Notes: generated by a model not told the origin, from the letters alone. Counted from the first letter of the stretch, positions 12,690 through 24,533 are shown. The stretch: DNA of 64,000 nt from Chloranthus sessilifolius (GCA_021018995.1 CM037587.1:86673251-86737250); one strand, 5' to 3'. Numbers and translations: made by a program.

Positions 12690-13075
12690 GGGCCTCTGCT
12701 TTTTTTCTGCACGTTGGATCCATTGATTTGGTGTTATCTGAAGCATGGATAAATGATAGGTGGGATGGCAGTTTAATTCTAGAAAAAATTGAACCTGAAG
12801 TCCACTCTTATATAAGAGATCTACGGCCTGGTTTTCATGAAAAGATTGTGTTATCTCAGAATCCGTCATCTACTAGTAAGTTTCCCATGTAGTCTGCTTG
12901 GAACTTGGTCAGAGATAAAGGAATTAAAAATTTCATTTGGAAGCGCTTATGAGCTGCGAGTATCCATGCCAAATTTAAAACTCTTGGCTGGAGAGTGCTA
13001 AACAATGCTATCTTTGTTGATTCGAACATCAGGAAAAGAAAATCTGCAATCGTTTCAAGGTGCATTTAGTGTTTC
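12690..13075 (+). pseudogene. LINE fragment: zinc-binding region of reverse transcriptase ORF2
   Basis: Across several frame changes the translation shows SAWNLVRDKGIKNFIW, AASIHAKFKTLGWRVLNN and a terminal SRCI. This is the zf-RVT region found near the C-terminus of plant LINE ORF2 proteins and retained in domesticated reverse-transcriptase-like genes. An in-frame stop sits in the KRLWAAS equivalent. No polymerase domain is present. It is a decayed fragment inside the inner CACTA element. Confidence 0.6.
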
Positions 13076-14785
13076 ATCCTCTCTATTTATTTGAACTCCT
13101 CTGCTGCTGCATCTCTCTTCTTCAAGTGCATTTAGTGTGCAACTTATTTGAAACATAGTCTCACCTTAGAGTTTTCCCTTTCTAGGACTATGTTCCAGAT
13201 TTAATTTCATTTCCATTTCATCATCCATTTGATCTACTTGTAATGAAACGAGTACGTTGGCTGAGGAATAGTTCCTGCTATTATTGGACTTTTTATGTGG
13301 AATTCTGTCTTCCTTATGGCCTTTCCAAATCTTCTCCCCGGGTGGAATTCTGTCTTCCTTTGTCTCTATAATTTTCTTTGTGGCACTTTGGATTTCTTCT
13401 TTTTAACATCATTCCTTTTTCCCAAGGAGAAGATTAATATCAGATGTAAAAAAGTATCCAAACAATGGTTAACTTAGTACCGTGCTTGGCTTTGCCCATG
13501 GCTATCCATGATTTATAATTTCCATTATTGGGTCTAGTCTTAGTATTGTATTGGTAGCATCCTTATGATGTTACCTAGCAACCCCTCCACAGTGCTTGGA
13601 GTATAACATCCGGGATAAATGGAATAATGACCGTTGAATCTAAATAACAGCCGCTATGGTTGGTTAACATTTATTGTATTATTTTTAATCATTAATCAAT
13701 TTTTTGTTTTAGTTTTTATTTTCCCAAAAATTCGTAGTGTATCGGACATTGTACATGTTGGCTGACACAAAACACGATTATGACTTATTTTAAAATAATG
13801 TATGTAAAAAGTTACTTTGCCAACATTCTGTTTCAATGCTTTTGTAACATAATGAGGGGCGCATGAGGCCATAATTTTGTCATGTACACAGAGTAATTTT
13901 AGAGTAGGATTAAATTAAAAAAGTTATATGAAATCAATGTGATACCCCGCCTGGTGAAAACTTGGTATCATTTAAAAAATTGTGCCTACTTTATACACCG
14001 TAGATCACACATCCGGAGTGATCAGGATTGTCCAATATTTAGAACTCCTAATAGTCCGATTGAACATTCTTAACCGTTGCACCAGTGTACTTGTTGCGTT
14101 GTTGTCTGTATCAATATTCAATTTTATAGAGATTCAACAGTCATGCTAGAGTCCTAAACTACCCATGTACAGTATAAAGATACAAGTTGCATTTCTCGTG
14201 CACATGTGCACTCACACACTTCAAACTCAATGGCTTATATTCACTATATGTCTCTGCAAAATCCTTCTTATTATAGTGAGAAAAGGCACGATATCACAAA
14301 TTCACAGTTAGTTCCATTATTTATAATGACTAAAGGTCACTTTGTTGTTGCAGCAATTGCAGTTGTACTCTTTATAAGAGAGATGTGCTTACTTTCCCAG
14401 GTAAAGAGTTCTTCAACAAGCAGTCATAATTGTGTATTTTATTTATTATGTTGTATCATATTGTTTTGATTACTGCAGCTCATTTCAACCTTAATAGACT
14501 TATCCGTCCGTTTCTGATGGTTCATTTTTTATTCTTTCAGAGGCCATCACTTCCAGCTTCTTTGATGACCCTCATCAGGTTCCCATACTTCTATTTAAAT
14601 TTTTTTTTTTATGCTGTTATATATAGTTTCTCCATTTTTTCAATGACATAAAACATTACTAATTTATTTGTGTTGCGGTGAAGTAAATTAAATCTTTTCA
14701 ACTACTTGACAACTATCCATGCTAAAGTAGACTCAAAATTCCAAAAATAGCTTCATTGATGCTCTTTAGAAAGAGCTGAATTCCA
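13076..14785. other. No recognised gene; scattered open frames
   Basis: AT-rich sequence inside the inner CACTA element. A short GC-richer piece at about 14541-14578 ends in CATCAGGT and could be a small exon (RPSLPASLMTLI), but it is too short to assign. The frames at 14206-14651 are hydrophobic, overlapping and motif-free. Confidence 0.3.
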
Positions 14786-17060
14786 ACATTTAGCTCCTTT
14801 GCGACAGAGGCTTTAAAGAATGTGGGCCCAAATTTAGTTCCGAGCCTTCCTGTGCGAGGAGTGTTGGACCAATGGCAATCAATTGCTTATTTTTGGCTGG
14901 TGAAAAAAATTTTAAGTCCACGGTCAAGAAAAAAATTCATTAAACAGATGATTTTGATCATCCAATCATTAGGTGTTCGATCTATGTTCCACCCAATAAG
15001 TTGCCATTATTGATTGGATAATTCTGATCTATTAACACTTTGTGCTAGTTTTTGGGTAGTGATGAGGCGTACCACCAACTGTGGATTGGTGATGCTAAGT
15101 ACCACTCTATAATTCCTAATTTTCTGTTATCATACTTTTCTAAAATGCCCATTGATCCTATTAGTCTGTGCCTGTTGCTGGTTATCTTTGCATAGAACAT
15201 TCATCCTTCGAATTGGTACAGGTACCCTAATCTTGGTTGACATTTTCGTGAGGCCTTGAAATTTTTTTAGTTAATAACTTCAGGTAATGTGTTATAAGGT
15301 TAAATTCTATCATGAATATTTCTATATGATTTTTGGTGTCTGCGATTTACTTCAGCATTTTGGTTGCTGTTTATTCTGTCCAGGTTTAAACAATCAAGAT
15401 TTTGGAAGGCCCGTGAGTTAGCGATGGTTCTCAAGTATGTGACTACCCTCGTTTTCTTTTTATTTTCTATTTTGACAATGCATTTGCTTTTGCACTATGA
15501 ATGGTGATCTAGCTGAGCCAATCAAAAGAGGGTAAAAATGCCATCTTACTATATATATATATATATATATATATCACCACAAATAGGCCAAATTTCTACA
15601 ACCAAAATCATTTATTCTGTTATTCTAGCAACTACCAGGTGAGAGATTGATGGGTTATTGTCTAAATTTTTCCATCTGATTATTTATTTACTTTTATGAA
15701 TGAAAATCTGCCACCATTCTTTATATCTGAACAGTATATGAATTTCCTTTTATTTACAGTTATCTAACTTTTTTTATTCCAAGCATGTAGGTAAATTTTT
15801 ATTAGTGAGCTTTAATATTTTTGTAAAATGAGATGTTTATTGCGTTGTGTTCCACATCAATTTTAGTTTGAAGCAGGGATTTAAATTCTGATAATTTGGC
15901 TTTTGTACACAATCGGAAACCTCTCAACTTGATCCACACATATTTACCTTGCAAAATTTTTGTTAGACCTTTGATGTTTATGTTGGTGCATCAAAAGCTT
16001 CATCTGTTTATGTTTATTTTGATCCATTGGCAGTTCTCGTATGATTAGGCTCGTCCAATTTCTACTAAATTTGAATGCAGCAAATTCTTTGATTGAAAAT
16101 TATGCAGCCTGTCTGGAATTATGCTCAGATGAGTTTCAGGTCATAGAGACCCCTGAGATGATGTGGGTGTTCTTATAATACAGGTTGGTTGACGTTGTGT
16201 TTGTTTTATGAGATGTTTGTTCAGTTTGAGAAATGTTCATTCATTTTTTCTTCATTTATTTTGTCAGCTTCTTATTGATAATATTAGTCAACCAACCTCG
16301 AATATTGCACTTGTGGAGAAGTTTTGGGCCCTTTCCTTTCAAAACTGGCTGCCGTAACAGCTTGGGATGAAAATCTAAAGGATGAGGTGGAGACAATGTG
16401 GCATCAAATCCGTGAATCCGAACTGCTTGTTAAGAAGCTCAAGGTATGATCATTGATGTATATGGATTTCCCTTCAACTCTTCGCACAACCAAGACTCAG
16501 GTGGAATTAAAGGCGAATTTCTGTTTTTTTCTAAAACATTTTGATGGATTACTTGGTTAAGTTTAGGGTCACAACGGTCGGGTCAACTTATCGACTCGCC
16601 TACCTAGTTTTTTATCCGCCAGTGCACATAAATTTTACCCCATGTCGGTTTAGACTTAAAGCATCTTGCTCAGTTGGGCAGATTTTGGCCCAACCCGACC
16701 GAGGTGGTCGATTTTACATATAGGGTTTGGTGTTTAGGGGATATTGAACCGCCTTGACCCTTTGGGTTTTGTCGTGTCGACTTGGATTGGGACTTGTAAG
16801 TCCCTACTCGGTACTTAAGTTTTGAATATTTAAACATATTTTATGAACTTTTGGAAGCCTAGTATGCATGCCTTACAAAGAATAATCTCAATGTTTCTTA
16901 GGAAGAGCCGAGAAGAAAAGTCAAAGGCAAAGGAAGAAGCAGAGGACTTAATTCAAGAAATGGTCGAATGCGATGCGGATCACGGAGATACTTGAGCAAG
17001 AATCAGCTTGTGTTGAACAAGCTTCTCTGCGGAGAATTTCTGAATTAGAGGCATGTATTA
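14786..17060 (+). pseudogene. Captured multi-exon gene fragment with coiled-coil segment
   Basis: Exon-like islands separated by AT-rich introns occur at about 14786-14880, 15055-15120, 15380-15436, 16040-16140, 16270-16446 and 16900-17056. The clearest encode WDENLKDEVETMWHQIRE, SELLVKKLK and, in shifted frames, SKAKEEAEDL then IEQASLQRISELEA-like heptads, typical of a long coiled coil. Splice-like borders are present (CTCAAG|GTATGA near 16446). Frameshifts near 16340 and 16960 break the reading frame. I do not recognise the parent protein with confidence. All islands share the + orientation and lie inside the inner CACTA element, consistent with capture of a genomic segment. Confidence 0.45.
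15550..15575. repeat. AT dinucleotide microsatellite
   Basis: An uninterrupted AT run of about 25 bp inside an apparent intron of the captured fragment. Confidence 0.9.
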
Positions 17061-18215
17061 ATATTTTGGCTTGTAGGAATTACACTTGGAATCCGTGAAT
17101 TTGTGTTTGTGGAGTTCCTTGTTTCGATTGTTGATTCATTGTCCTCTTTTACTCATTGTTGGACACTGTGCGGAAAGAACAAAGAAAATCTTTCGTTGCC
17201 ACCGGACATTTTCGTAAATTAGTCAAGAGAGATCTGTGGAGATCCAACATTTAAAGTGTGCACTAGCGGTATGTTTCTTCTTGTTAAATAAAAGCTTAGT
17301 GGTATGTTTCTCAAAAAAATTGGAACTCCATGTTTCTCTTTTTCTGGTTCTGCATGAACAAAAATTTTTCATTGGGTTCATATAGGACAGATGAGTCCCT
17401 AACTTTGTAACGTAGATATGGACATGCATGTCAGTGTCTAACATGGACACAAAGTCTCAAACACGACAGTCAAGTTACTTGTATAGTTATATGATCATAT
17501 CCAACAATTATCATTGTATAAAAAATAGTTTGTGTGAATATATATAATCACACACACACACACACACACAGAGACAGAAAGAGAGAGTAGAGTAGAGAGA
17601 GAGGAGAAGGGCTCCTATACCCTTTCCCTAGGAAAGAGGCCATACTGACATGAGCTTATATGCATCTCTTTATTTTTCTTTAATTGGTTATTGAAGAGAG
17701 GTGAATAAAAAATGATCGCAAAGAACAGAGGCTACAATTGAAAGCTGGCTGTAAAAAAAAAAGATGCAACTGTGAGCATGTGGTTCTTGTGTCATTGTCT
17801 GTGACACTGAAACATCGGTATCTAAGTTGCATCAATTTGTTGATTCTGGTGTTCTAAGATGCTTGCATGCTTAATTTATCATACTGACATGAGCTTTTTG
17901 CAGGATGATCACTCGACTCCTGGCCAGAAACTGTTGGCGCGCCATTCTGTAAGCAAGAGCCGTGGACAACACTGAGGTCTGTTCTTTATAACAGAGGTAT
18001 TTTATATACAGATTTAGGTCATTAAGTACATTGATTTCATAACTTAACACACCAGTTCAAACAATTCTAGTAATGATCCTCCGACACATCTGCAAGCTGA
18101 TTCTGGTGGATTCATTGGACTCAGTGTTTTATTTGAGATTGTGAAATGTGCTAATAGGTGCCAGTGGAAATTGCCGATAACATATCGGGGATTTTTTTTT
18201 TTAATCGGTAAAACG

Positions 18216-18219
<4 letters not shown>
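17061..18219. other. No clear gene; CA/GA microsatellite at 17548-17615
   Basis: The stretch contains a CA run (17548-17570) continuing into GA-rich sequence, and one exon-like island at about 17904-17985 after a TTTTTGCAG acceptor (includes the GGCGCGCC site near 17937). The island may be a further exon of the coiled-coil fragment. Nothing else is recognised. Confidence 0.35.
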
Positions 18220-18244
<25 letters not shown>

Positions 18245-18246
<2 letters not shown>

Positions 18247-18835
18247 TTATTTATTTTATTTTATTTTTTTGTGAGAAAATGAATTATAGCATATATAAGA
18301 GAAGCGAGGTGCTCAGCAAGAAGAGAAAATGGAAAGAATAAAATACATCAAAGCAAAAGCCCAAAGCATATAAAAACAGGACAGTGTAGGCCAGGTCCAT
18401 GATCTACCTCGGGTAAGGAAAACTCCATACAGCCCAGAATGGGGAACATGACAACTTGCCTAATACATCCAACTACAATGTGGAGTCCTTTGGAAGACTG
18501 AGCTGCTCCCTTTTCTGTATGATCTCTTCAACCAATGAGGCATAGTAATTGGGCGAAGCTAGGTACCACCAAGAGAGGGCATCAGTGACCAAATTTATCA
18601 ATGGACTGCAAGTACCAAACTTCCTATAAAAAATTTCGTATTCTGTATGGCTACGTTTTCAATGAAAGAAAATTCTGATCCTTCCGCTTGAGCCTTTGGC
18701 ATATGTTTATCCCAAAACCAGTGAGAAATGAGGCCCATACTTGTCTCACGGGCATGAAAGGAAAAGGTGTTCTATAGTTTCTTCCTCTTCTCCACAAACA
18801 CGCAAGTCTTTGATACCATTTTGTAGTGAGAAGTT
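18245..18835 (-). pseudogene. LINE 3' end with zf-RVT remnant, antisense
   Basis: On the minus strand the translation at about 18830-18700 gives CGEEEETIEHLFLSCP, a zf-RVT zinc-binding motif typical of plant LINE ORF2 ends, with a stop directly after. The left border on the + strand is a T-rich run (18245-18270), which is the poly(A) tail in LINE orientation. This is the 3' end of a 5'-truncated LINE inserted in the inner CACTA element. Confidence 0.6.
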
Positions 18836-19380
18836 ATCAATATCTCAATTTAATTGCTTAATATTATAAATATTTAATTACGTTCTCCTTTTGATTTCAG
18901 GCAAAACTTTTCGATTTGAAGCTCACCTCAAACGGGTCACTAGGGGACGGGGATATTTGGCAGGAGAGGCGAAGCATATATATATATATTTTTAATTATG
19001 AAACTAGGTCATGGGGTCCTTAGATTGTTAACTCTTTTTTTTTTTTGGAATAAAAGGATTGAGCATGTAAAGTTTAAAATATTTGATTGATTTGAAAGGT
19101 TGGATCATAGGTTGAAATGCAATATTTTGTTTGAATAAAAGAATTTGGCATCTATTTTATTTATGGATGTGCTTGAATATGAGATTAATAGCTTTTTTTC
19201 TTTATATAATTTTTTTTAAAGCATTAAAAATTACATTAAAAAAAAGTATTATAAAAAGCATAAAAAATATTGCATTAAAAAAAAGCATAAAAAAAATATT
19301 ATTTTAAAAAAATTTGCATAAAAAATTGTCGACGTAATTTTTTTTTTAAAAAAATTTTGTATAAAAAAGCCACTGCCCTG
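18836..19380. repeat. CACTA 3' module, inner copy
   Basis: From TATCAATATCTCAATTTAAT (about 18836) onward the sequence is similar to 21762-22240 of the outer element. It includes an exon-like piece after TTTCAG (18900) reading GCAAAACTTTTCGATTTG and containing CTCACCTCAAACGG. The same piece in the outer copy also follows a TTTTAG acceptor (about 21803). This could be the last exon of the original element gene; the reading frame is too short to name. Confidence 0.45.
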
Positions 19381-19502
19381 AACAGTTGTAAAAAAAGGAG
19401 TGGTTTTATTTTACCACTATACAAGACAGTGGTTTATGAACTTCATAAACCACTGTCTTGTATAGTGGTAAAAAAAAACCACTCCTTTTTTTACAATTGT
19501 TT
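19381..19502. repeat. Long near-perfect inverted repeat in CACTA subterminal region
   Basis: The left arm (19381-19440) and right arm (19442-19502) are almost perfect reverse complements centred on GGTTTATGAACTTCATAAACC. Each arm carries AGTGG/CCACT words that match the subterminal motif of the element. A transcript through it would fold into one hairpin of about 60 bp. The equivalent place in the outer copy (22285-22375) retains only part of it. Confidence 0.75.
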
Positions 19503-19602
19503 AGGGTAGTGGTTTTTTGACAAAAAACCACTGTCAAAGACAGTAGTTTTTTGAAAAAACCACTATTTAAGGCAGTGGTTTTTTGGGCTTTTTCACGTAG
19601 TG
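19503..19602. repeat. CACTA 3' terminal repeat array, inner copy
   Basis: Repeated AACCACTG / CAGTGGTTTTTTG words leading to the terminus TTTTTCACGTAGTG. Such subterminal arrays bind the TNPA-type protein in studied CACTA elements. Confidence 0.65.
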
Positions 19603-19845
19603 ACCATAGACCTTCATATCATGCTCTTCAAATCACATGGCACACATCAAAACGATTTGACACGTCCAAAACAACAAAAAGTGATGCGTGAACCAACTCA
19701 TCTGGTGCTCTGCCGCTTACCTAATACCAGCTCATATATAGAACACTTTCTGCCTACAGATGTTGAGGCTGAAACTACAATTCAAAACATAAGAATCAAT
19801 ATCCTCTCATTAAAGACTTTTTGTTCCTTTGAAAGGTAAGATATA

Positions 19846-20016
19846 GCGGCCATTGCTTGGTGCAATGGTAAAAGGCTTGGGCAGACTACTGTGAAGCCCG
19901 GGTTCAAGCCTGGAGAGCAGTCACTTTGCTTAAAAAAAAGAGTTAATTCTGTATCCTGTCCACCCCTCCCAGCACCCCGTACATACGCAAACCAACACTG
20001 TGTAGCGGCCTTTTTT
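19846..20016 (+). mobile_element. tRNA-derived SINE, copy 2
   Basis: This is the same family as 8972-9145, with TGGTGCAATGGTAAAAGG as the A box (about 19858) and GGTTCAAGCC as the B box (about 19901). The 3' part has CCACCCCTCCCAGC and ends in TTTTTT. Flanks are GAAAGGTAAGATATA (19831-19845) and GAAAGGTCAGATCTA (from 20018), a target-site duplication with two differences. It sits between the 3' ends of the inner and outer CACTA elements, so it inserted in the outer element's own DNA. Confidence 0.8.
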
Positions 20017-20032
20017 AGAAAGGTCAGATCTA

Positions 20033-21760
20033 ATATGAAAATATACAAGCAGAGAATCAAGGGATAAAGAGCAGGCGATTCCCAAATAATTTCAATGAAT
20101 CCTGAATCCAGACATAGGCTAGGCATATAGACAACGGACTCCAAAGGTAATAGGTCTACAATACCCCCAATAGTCCCAATAGTTTTTTCTAGTGATGCTC
20201 CAGCATTTGTGAGTAAGATTTTGTGTTTTATCTTAAATGCACTCCTCTGTTGATTTTCAGATATAAAGTTATTTATGAGGGAATTTCAATTCATTTCTTG
20301 GCATAAGTTCTTAACAATATGACAAAATTATGAAATGCTAAGGAGAGAAGGGATTTTTCGAGATGGGGGTGATTCTGGCTCCAGTCCATCATGGTACAAA
20401 TTGGTAGTCCCTTCCACCACCTTCTGGTATGTATTCCATCCGATTTAGACATCCAATCTGTTGGCGACCTCTTATATGAGCTATAAATAAACTAGATGTT
20501 TCCAACTTACGGTAATTTCTTAAGCAGTCACTGATAACTTTACAAACCATCGAAATCTAGGTAATCAATCAAAAAAGTTTCAGATTGTTTCAATTTATGT
20601 GCCTGGCTCCTCTAAGGGGCAACCAAATGTTTGGATGGTCTAGATTAATTGTCACGCACCGAAGTACGGCTCAAAGGAAAAGGAATTCTGCAGGCAACGA
20701 CGCTTCATATGAGTGACAGCATACCAGACACCAACACCGAGAGCCCTTCTCATTAAGATCAAGGCACAAAGAATATCCAGCTAAGGCTGACATCAGCCCT
20801 GATTTTATAGAAGAAACCCAAGAGCTCTTGTGGCCAATTCGAAATCCATCTTATTATGATGGTTGATGGTATGACATTAAAAGAAACTATGAAGACCCAA
20901 AAACTACTCCTTATTTGGCTTATAATCACATACCATCCTATATAGGCCAGGAAATTTCAGGAGTCATTGAAAAAAATAAAAAATAAAATACTACAGGTTG
21001 CACCAGTCACAGACTAGTGCACATGTTCAGAAAATACTCTAACTTCTAAGCTTCGTTAGCTGTACTGAAATTTTTACCGAGTAGACAAACCCAGAACCCA
21101 TACCCCATATAAAGCTCCTAACTATTCACAGATTTGCCTGATCGGAAAAGATTTTACAACACTAATACTTATTTCACAATGAATGCATAATGAATATACC
21201 CAGTACTTTTTTGCTGCGTAATGTATCTCCATAAATGTGATCTCCAACATAAAGAACCTATTAAAAGTTTACCACCAACATAAAGAACCTATTCTCAGCT
21301 TTCTGTGGTTTGTTTGGGTTACTTGGAGTTTTCTTTTATTTTCCCTAAGCTTGTTTTTCAGCTTTTTTGTGTTGTTTTTATCTCTTTTAGTGTAGTTTTG
21401 TGCATTGTAGGCTGGTCTTGCTTTGGGGTCGGTTTTTTGTCCTCTAGCCTCACTGTGGCCCAGGTATGTATATTTTTCCTTCTCATATATAATTACGAGA
21501 AAATGGGAGATATTATGTGGGAAATTCTTTAAAAAAAATGATATACCTATATATTGTGTAGCAATATATACCTATATATTGTGTATTTTTTCACTTTTGG
21601 ACATGACTTGAATCTGTTAAAAAAACGATATACCTATATATTGTGTAGCAAGCAGGTACCAAGTTGGGTTCGGATCAGGTTTGGGCTAACTTGAACTTAT
21701 TTATATAATAGATCAATATTTTCAACCGGCTTATTAGATGGGGACTCCTTAGATGGAAGT
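20033..21760. other. No recognised gene
   Basis: Part of the outer CACTA element. The frames at 21305-21611 are hydrophobic, T-rich and overlapping, and I do not regard them as genes. A short duplication of CCTATATATTGTGTAGCAA occurs at about 21545-21650. Confidence 0.35.
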
Positions 21761-22501
21761 CATCAATATCTCAATTTAATAATGCTTGTCTTTTTATTTT
21801 AGGCGAAACTTTCCAATTTGAAGCTCGCCTCAAACGGATCACTAGAGACTGAGAAACTTGGCAGGAGATGTGAAGCAAATTTGTTTATTTTTTTCTTTTA
21901 TTTTGAAAATGGGCTATGGAGTCCTTAGATTGTTAACTATTTTTTTTTTTTCTTAACTTTTTGCTTGAATAAAAGGATTGGGCATGTAGTATTTAAAATG
22001 TTTGAAAGGTTGGATCATAGGTTGAGATACAACCTTTTGTTTGAATAAAAGAATTTGGCATCTATTTTTTTTATTAATGGTATTGAATGATTTGCATTTG
22101 AGTTGAATGGATGTGTTTAAATATGAGATTAATAGTTTTTTTTCTTTATATAATTTTTTTTAAAGCATTAAAAAAATTGCATAAAAAATCGTCGACGTAA
22201 TTTTATTTTTTTTTAAATAGTTTTTTTTTTTTTTAAATTACATAAAAAAATCACTGCAAAAAGCAGTGGTTTTTTCTATGACTGTTAAGAGCAGTCGTTG
22301 ATGAAGTTCATAAACCACTATTTTGTATAGTGATAAAAAAAAATCACTGCTTTTTTTACAACTGTTTAGGACAGTGATTTTTTTTTTAAAAAATCATTGT
22401 AAAAAACAGTGGTTTTTTTGAAAAAATCACTGTAAAAAATAATGATTTTTTGAAAAAACCACTGTTTAAGGCAGTGATTTTTTTGGCTTTTTCACATAGT
22501 G
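21761..22501. repeat. CACTA 3' module and terminal repeats, outer copy
   Basis: This is homologous to 18836-19602. Shared landmarks are TCTCAATTTAAT, the acceptor-preceded GAAACTTTCCAATTTG piece, TTGGCATCTATTTT, ATCGTCGACGTAATTTT and the AACCACTG-type array ending TTTTTCACATAGTG. It is more diverged and has many AATCACTG variants, in line with an older copy. Confidence 0.6.
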
Positions 22502-23118
22502 TGCATCTCTTTCTTGGTAAAAAACTGGCTAAAAAGCTTCGTAAATGTCATCCCCATGTCTCTTATATGTAGCTATGACAACCATGGACCAAAAAAAACC
22601 TCAAATCAGAAAACCTCAACCCTAAGATCATAAGAATACTATAACAAACAAAATTTCTGCAAAACCATAACTTCATGAAGAATTAAAGCAAAAACCAAAA
22701 CTTCAATGGCAACAAAATGCTTTCAAATAGATCACCACATGAAACCAAATATCCCAAACACCAATGTCAATAGCTGATATGTGTTTTGCAATCTCGATTA
22801 AGGTGTCATCAAAGTCTTTAGCTCTTTATCTTTACATTACATGAATGTGGATCAAATCCTAGCTCAGCCTGAAATTTTATAAGCTCCAAAAATGTAAGCT
22901 TGGCTCAGCTCGACTGACCTAAAAATTAGGCTCTAGCCCTTACTTTTTCGAGCCGAGATGAGTTGTGCTTGCGGACCTATCTGACCCACTAATATCCCTA
23001 TCTACAAATTCGAAAATCCAAATTCCATCTGAATTGATCAATGAAAAAAGAAAGAAAGAGAAATTAACAGGTCTATCTCCAAATTCCAGTAACATATTTG
23101 CATTTCACCGGGGACAAC
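22502..23118. other. No recognised gene
   Basis: A short intervening stretch between the CACTA terminus and the TE-A LTR. Nothing is recognised. ACAAC at 23114-23118 would be the target-site copy of TE-A. Confidence 0.4.
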
Positions 23119-23456
23119 TGTGACGACCCGACTTTTCCAATCCTCTCAGTATAGGAAAGGTCGGTTTATCAACTTATTGATTTCTCAATAAGCCGTAACA
23201 AACAAAAGCCGACAGCATAACATAGATCTAAAACGGAGGCAAGGCATAGAGTAAGCAAAGACAAAAGCTTAATTCAAAATAATATATATCACCCTGAGGA
23301 ACCAGGAATAACCACCGGTGATGGCCAATCCAAAATACCTAAAATAATGGTTCCTAATGATGGTTCCTCAAGTGATATCAAAAAGACAAAACAACGGCCT
23401 TCGGCTCATAATTCAGAGTAATTCTAAACAAAATACCAAGAAAGGACAAATAAAAA

Positions 23457-23557
23457 TCAGGGAAAGAACTCCTCAGCAGGTGTCTCCAGTTCCTCTTCAG
23501 GATCGAAATCGGAGTCCTCTAGATCAAGATCATCCAATCGCAGATCAGCCTCAGCAC
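23457..23557 (-). CDS. TE-A LTR acidic reading frame (exon-like)
   Basis: After an acceptor-like GTCACAG, about 33 codons read on the minus strand to a stop, with DDLDLEDSDFDPEEELETP and then EEFFP. TE-D has a similar peptide at the same place in its LTR (DSDYVPE...ELEPPPEDFF) in the same phase after CAG|GT. Conservation of acidic spacing, terminal FF and phase suggests a real exon rather than chance. Its upstream exon is unknown. Confidence 0.4.
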
Positions 23558-23576
23558 CTGTGACGTATAGTCGGGG

Positions 23577-23596
23577 TGAGCTAACATCGAAGCTCA
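23577..23596 (-). promoter_or_regulatory. Conserved LTR hairpin TGAGCT/AGCTCA (TE-A)
   Basis: A six-base stem with an eight-base loop, followed on the minus strand by CCCCGACTATACGTCACAGG. The same block occurs in the TE-B and TE-D LTRs at a similar distance (about 440-510 bp) from the LTR end. Confidence 0.6.
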
Positions 23597-24408
23597 ATAG
23601 AGGAAACTTATCTAAAACATTTTATCATAAGTGAACATTTTTCAAAGACAAAATCGGATCAATAAGCTTTTCAAAAGATGTTTTTCAAACTAAATTTCCA
23701 ATTCTAAATAGAAAACCAAAAGCTGATTCAATGTGTCTAATATTTTCAAATTTCCAAATTAGGCATGCTTCTTGTCTTAAATTTATAACTTAATTTTATC
23801 TCCCAAATTACATATAGCATGAGAGCGGAAAAAGTCACCGATGGGAAACCCTACTGACCATCATCGTCCATGAACCCTTTTTCTGAAGTGCAACAAGCCC
23901 CTACGCTATGAGGGAAACTTGCGCCAAAATAAATACCGTCAACACGGTTGGTAGAATCCAGGGTTTCGTTCGTATGTGCCTCAAATCGAATGCAAATCTA
24001 ACTTATATCAAGCTTGTATACATAATACATTTACGGATTTTCAGAGTTCTGATTTGAAGTTCAATGTTCAAAGTTTCGGAGTTCTGAGTTCTTATTCATA
24101 TCAAAGTTTTACAGTTCTGATTTGTGTCATATTTCAGAGTTCTTATGCATGCTGAGTTGTTCAAAATGTCGGAATTTCATGATTGATACAAACAACCTAT
24201 AATTATAATAGAATGCAAATCAAGTTTAGGTTCCCCTACCTCGACTCACAACGGTCCAAAAATAAGCAAGGCAGTCCTCACAATTGACCTTTTATTCCAA
24301 AACCTACAATGATTAACACTCCTAGTGTTAATATTGGTTTAAAAATCAAACCCAAAAACTTGCCAAGAAAAATTTCCGACAAAAAATTCAAAGGCCAGAA
24401 ACAAGACA

Positions 24409-24533
24409 AAATTCGACCCTCGAATTTCCACAAAATGCATCAGGCTTTAAACTCTCAAATTTGACCCTCGATTCTCAATTCGATGGTCAAATTCCAAATT
24501 CGACCCTCGAATTGAAATTCGACCCTCGAATTT
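24409..24533 (-). repeat. TE-A LTR dyad array (TTCGACCCTCGAA)
   Basis: At least three full copies of TTCGACCCTCGAA plus degenerate ones (TTTGACCCTCGATT, TTCGATGGTC). The same motif is repeated at 27561-27738, upstream of this element's ORF3. The array lies just downstream of the putative splice donor. Confidence 0.7.

Larger units (their letters stand above)
11769..19602. mobile_element. Inner CACTA-like element, non-autonomous
   Basis: The left terminus is CACTACGTCAAAATGGGAG. The right terminus, read in reverse, is CACTACGTGAAAAAGCCC. Flanking triplets are identical (ACC at 11766-11768 and 19603-19605), as expected for the 3-bp target-site duplication of CACTA elements. Both ends carry subterminal AACCACTG-type repeats. 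The leader (11930-12080) matches the outer copy's leader and the 3' module (18835-19602) matches 21760-22501, so both belong to one family. No transposase was found; the interior has a LINE fragment, captured coiled-coil exons and an antisense LINE end. Confidence 0.72.
4240..22501. mobile_element. Outer CACTA-like (En/Spm-type) element, non-autonomous
   Basis: The left end reads CACTACATCAAAATG from 4240. The right end, read in reverse from 22501, is CACTATGTGAAAAAGCC. Both lead into subterminal copies of an AACCACTG-like motif, as in CACTA elements. Flanking triplets are TAC (4237-4239) and TGC (22502-22504), an imperfect match, so pairing these two ends is an inference. The pairing is supported because a second copy of the same family (11769-19602) sits inside and has its own matching flanks, leaving one left and one right end. 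No TNP2/TNPD transposase was recognised. The interior holds gene fragments, SINEs and LINE debris. Confidence 0.55.
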
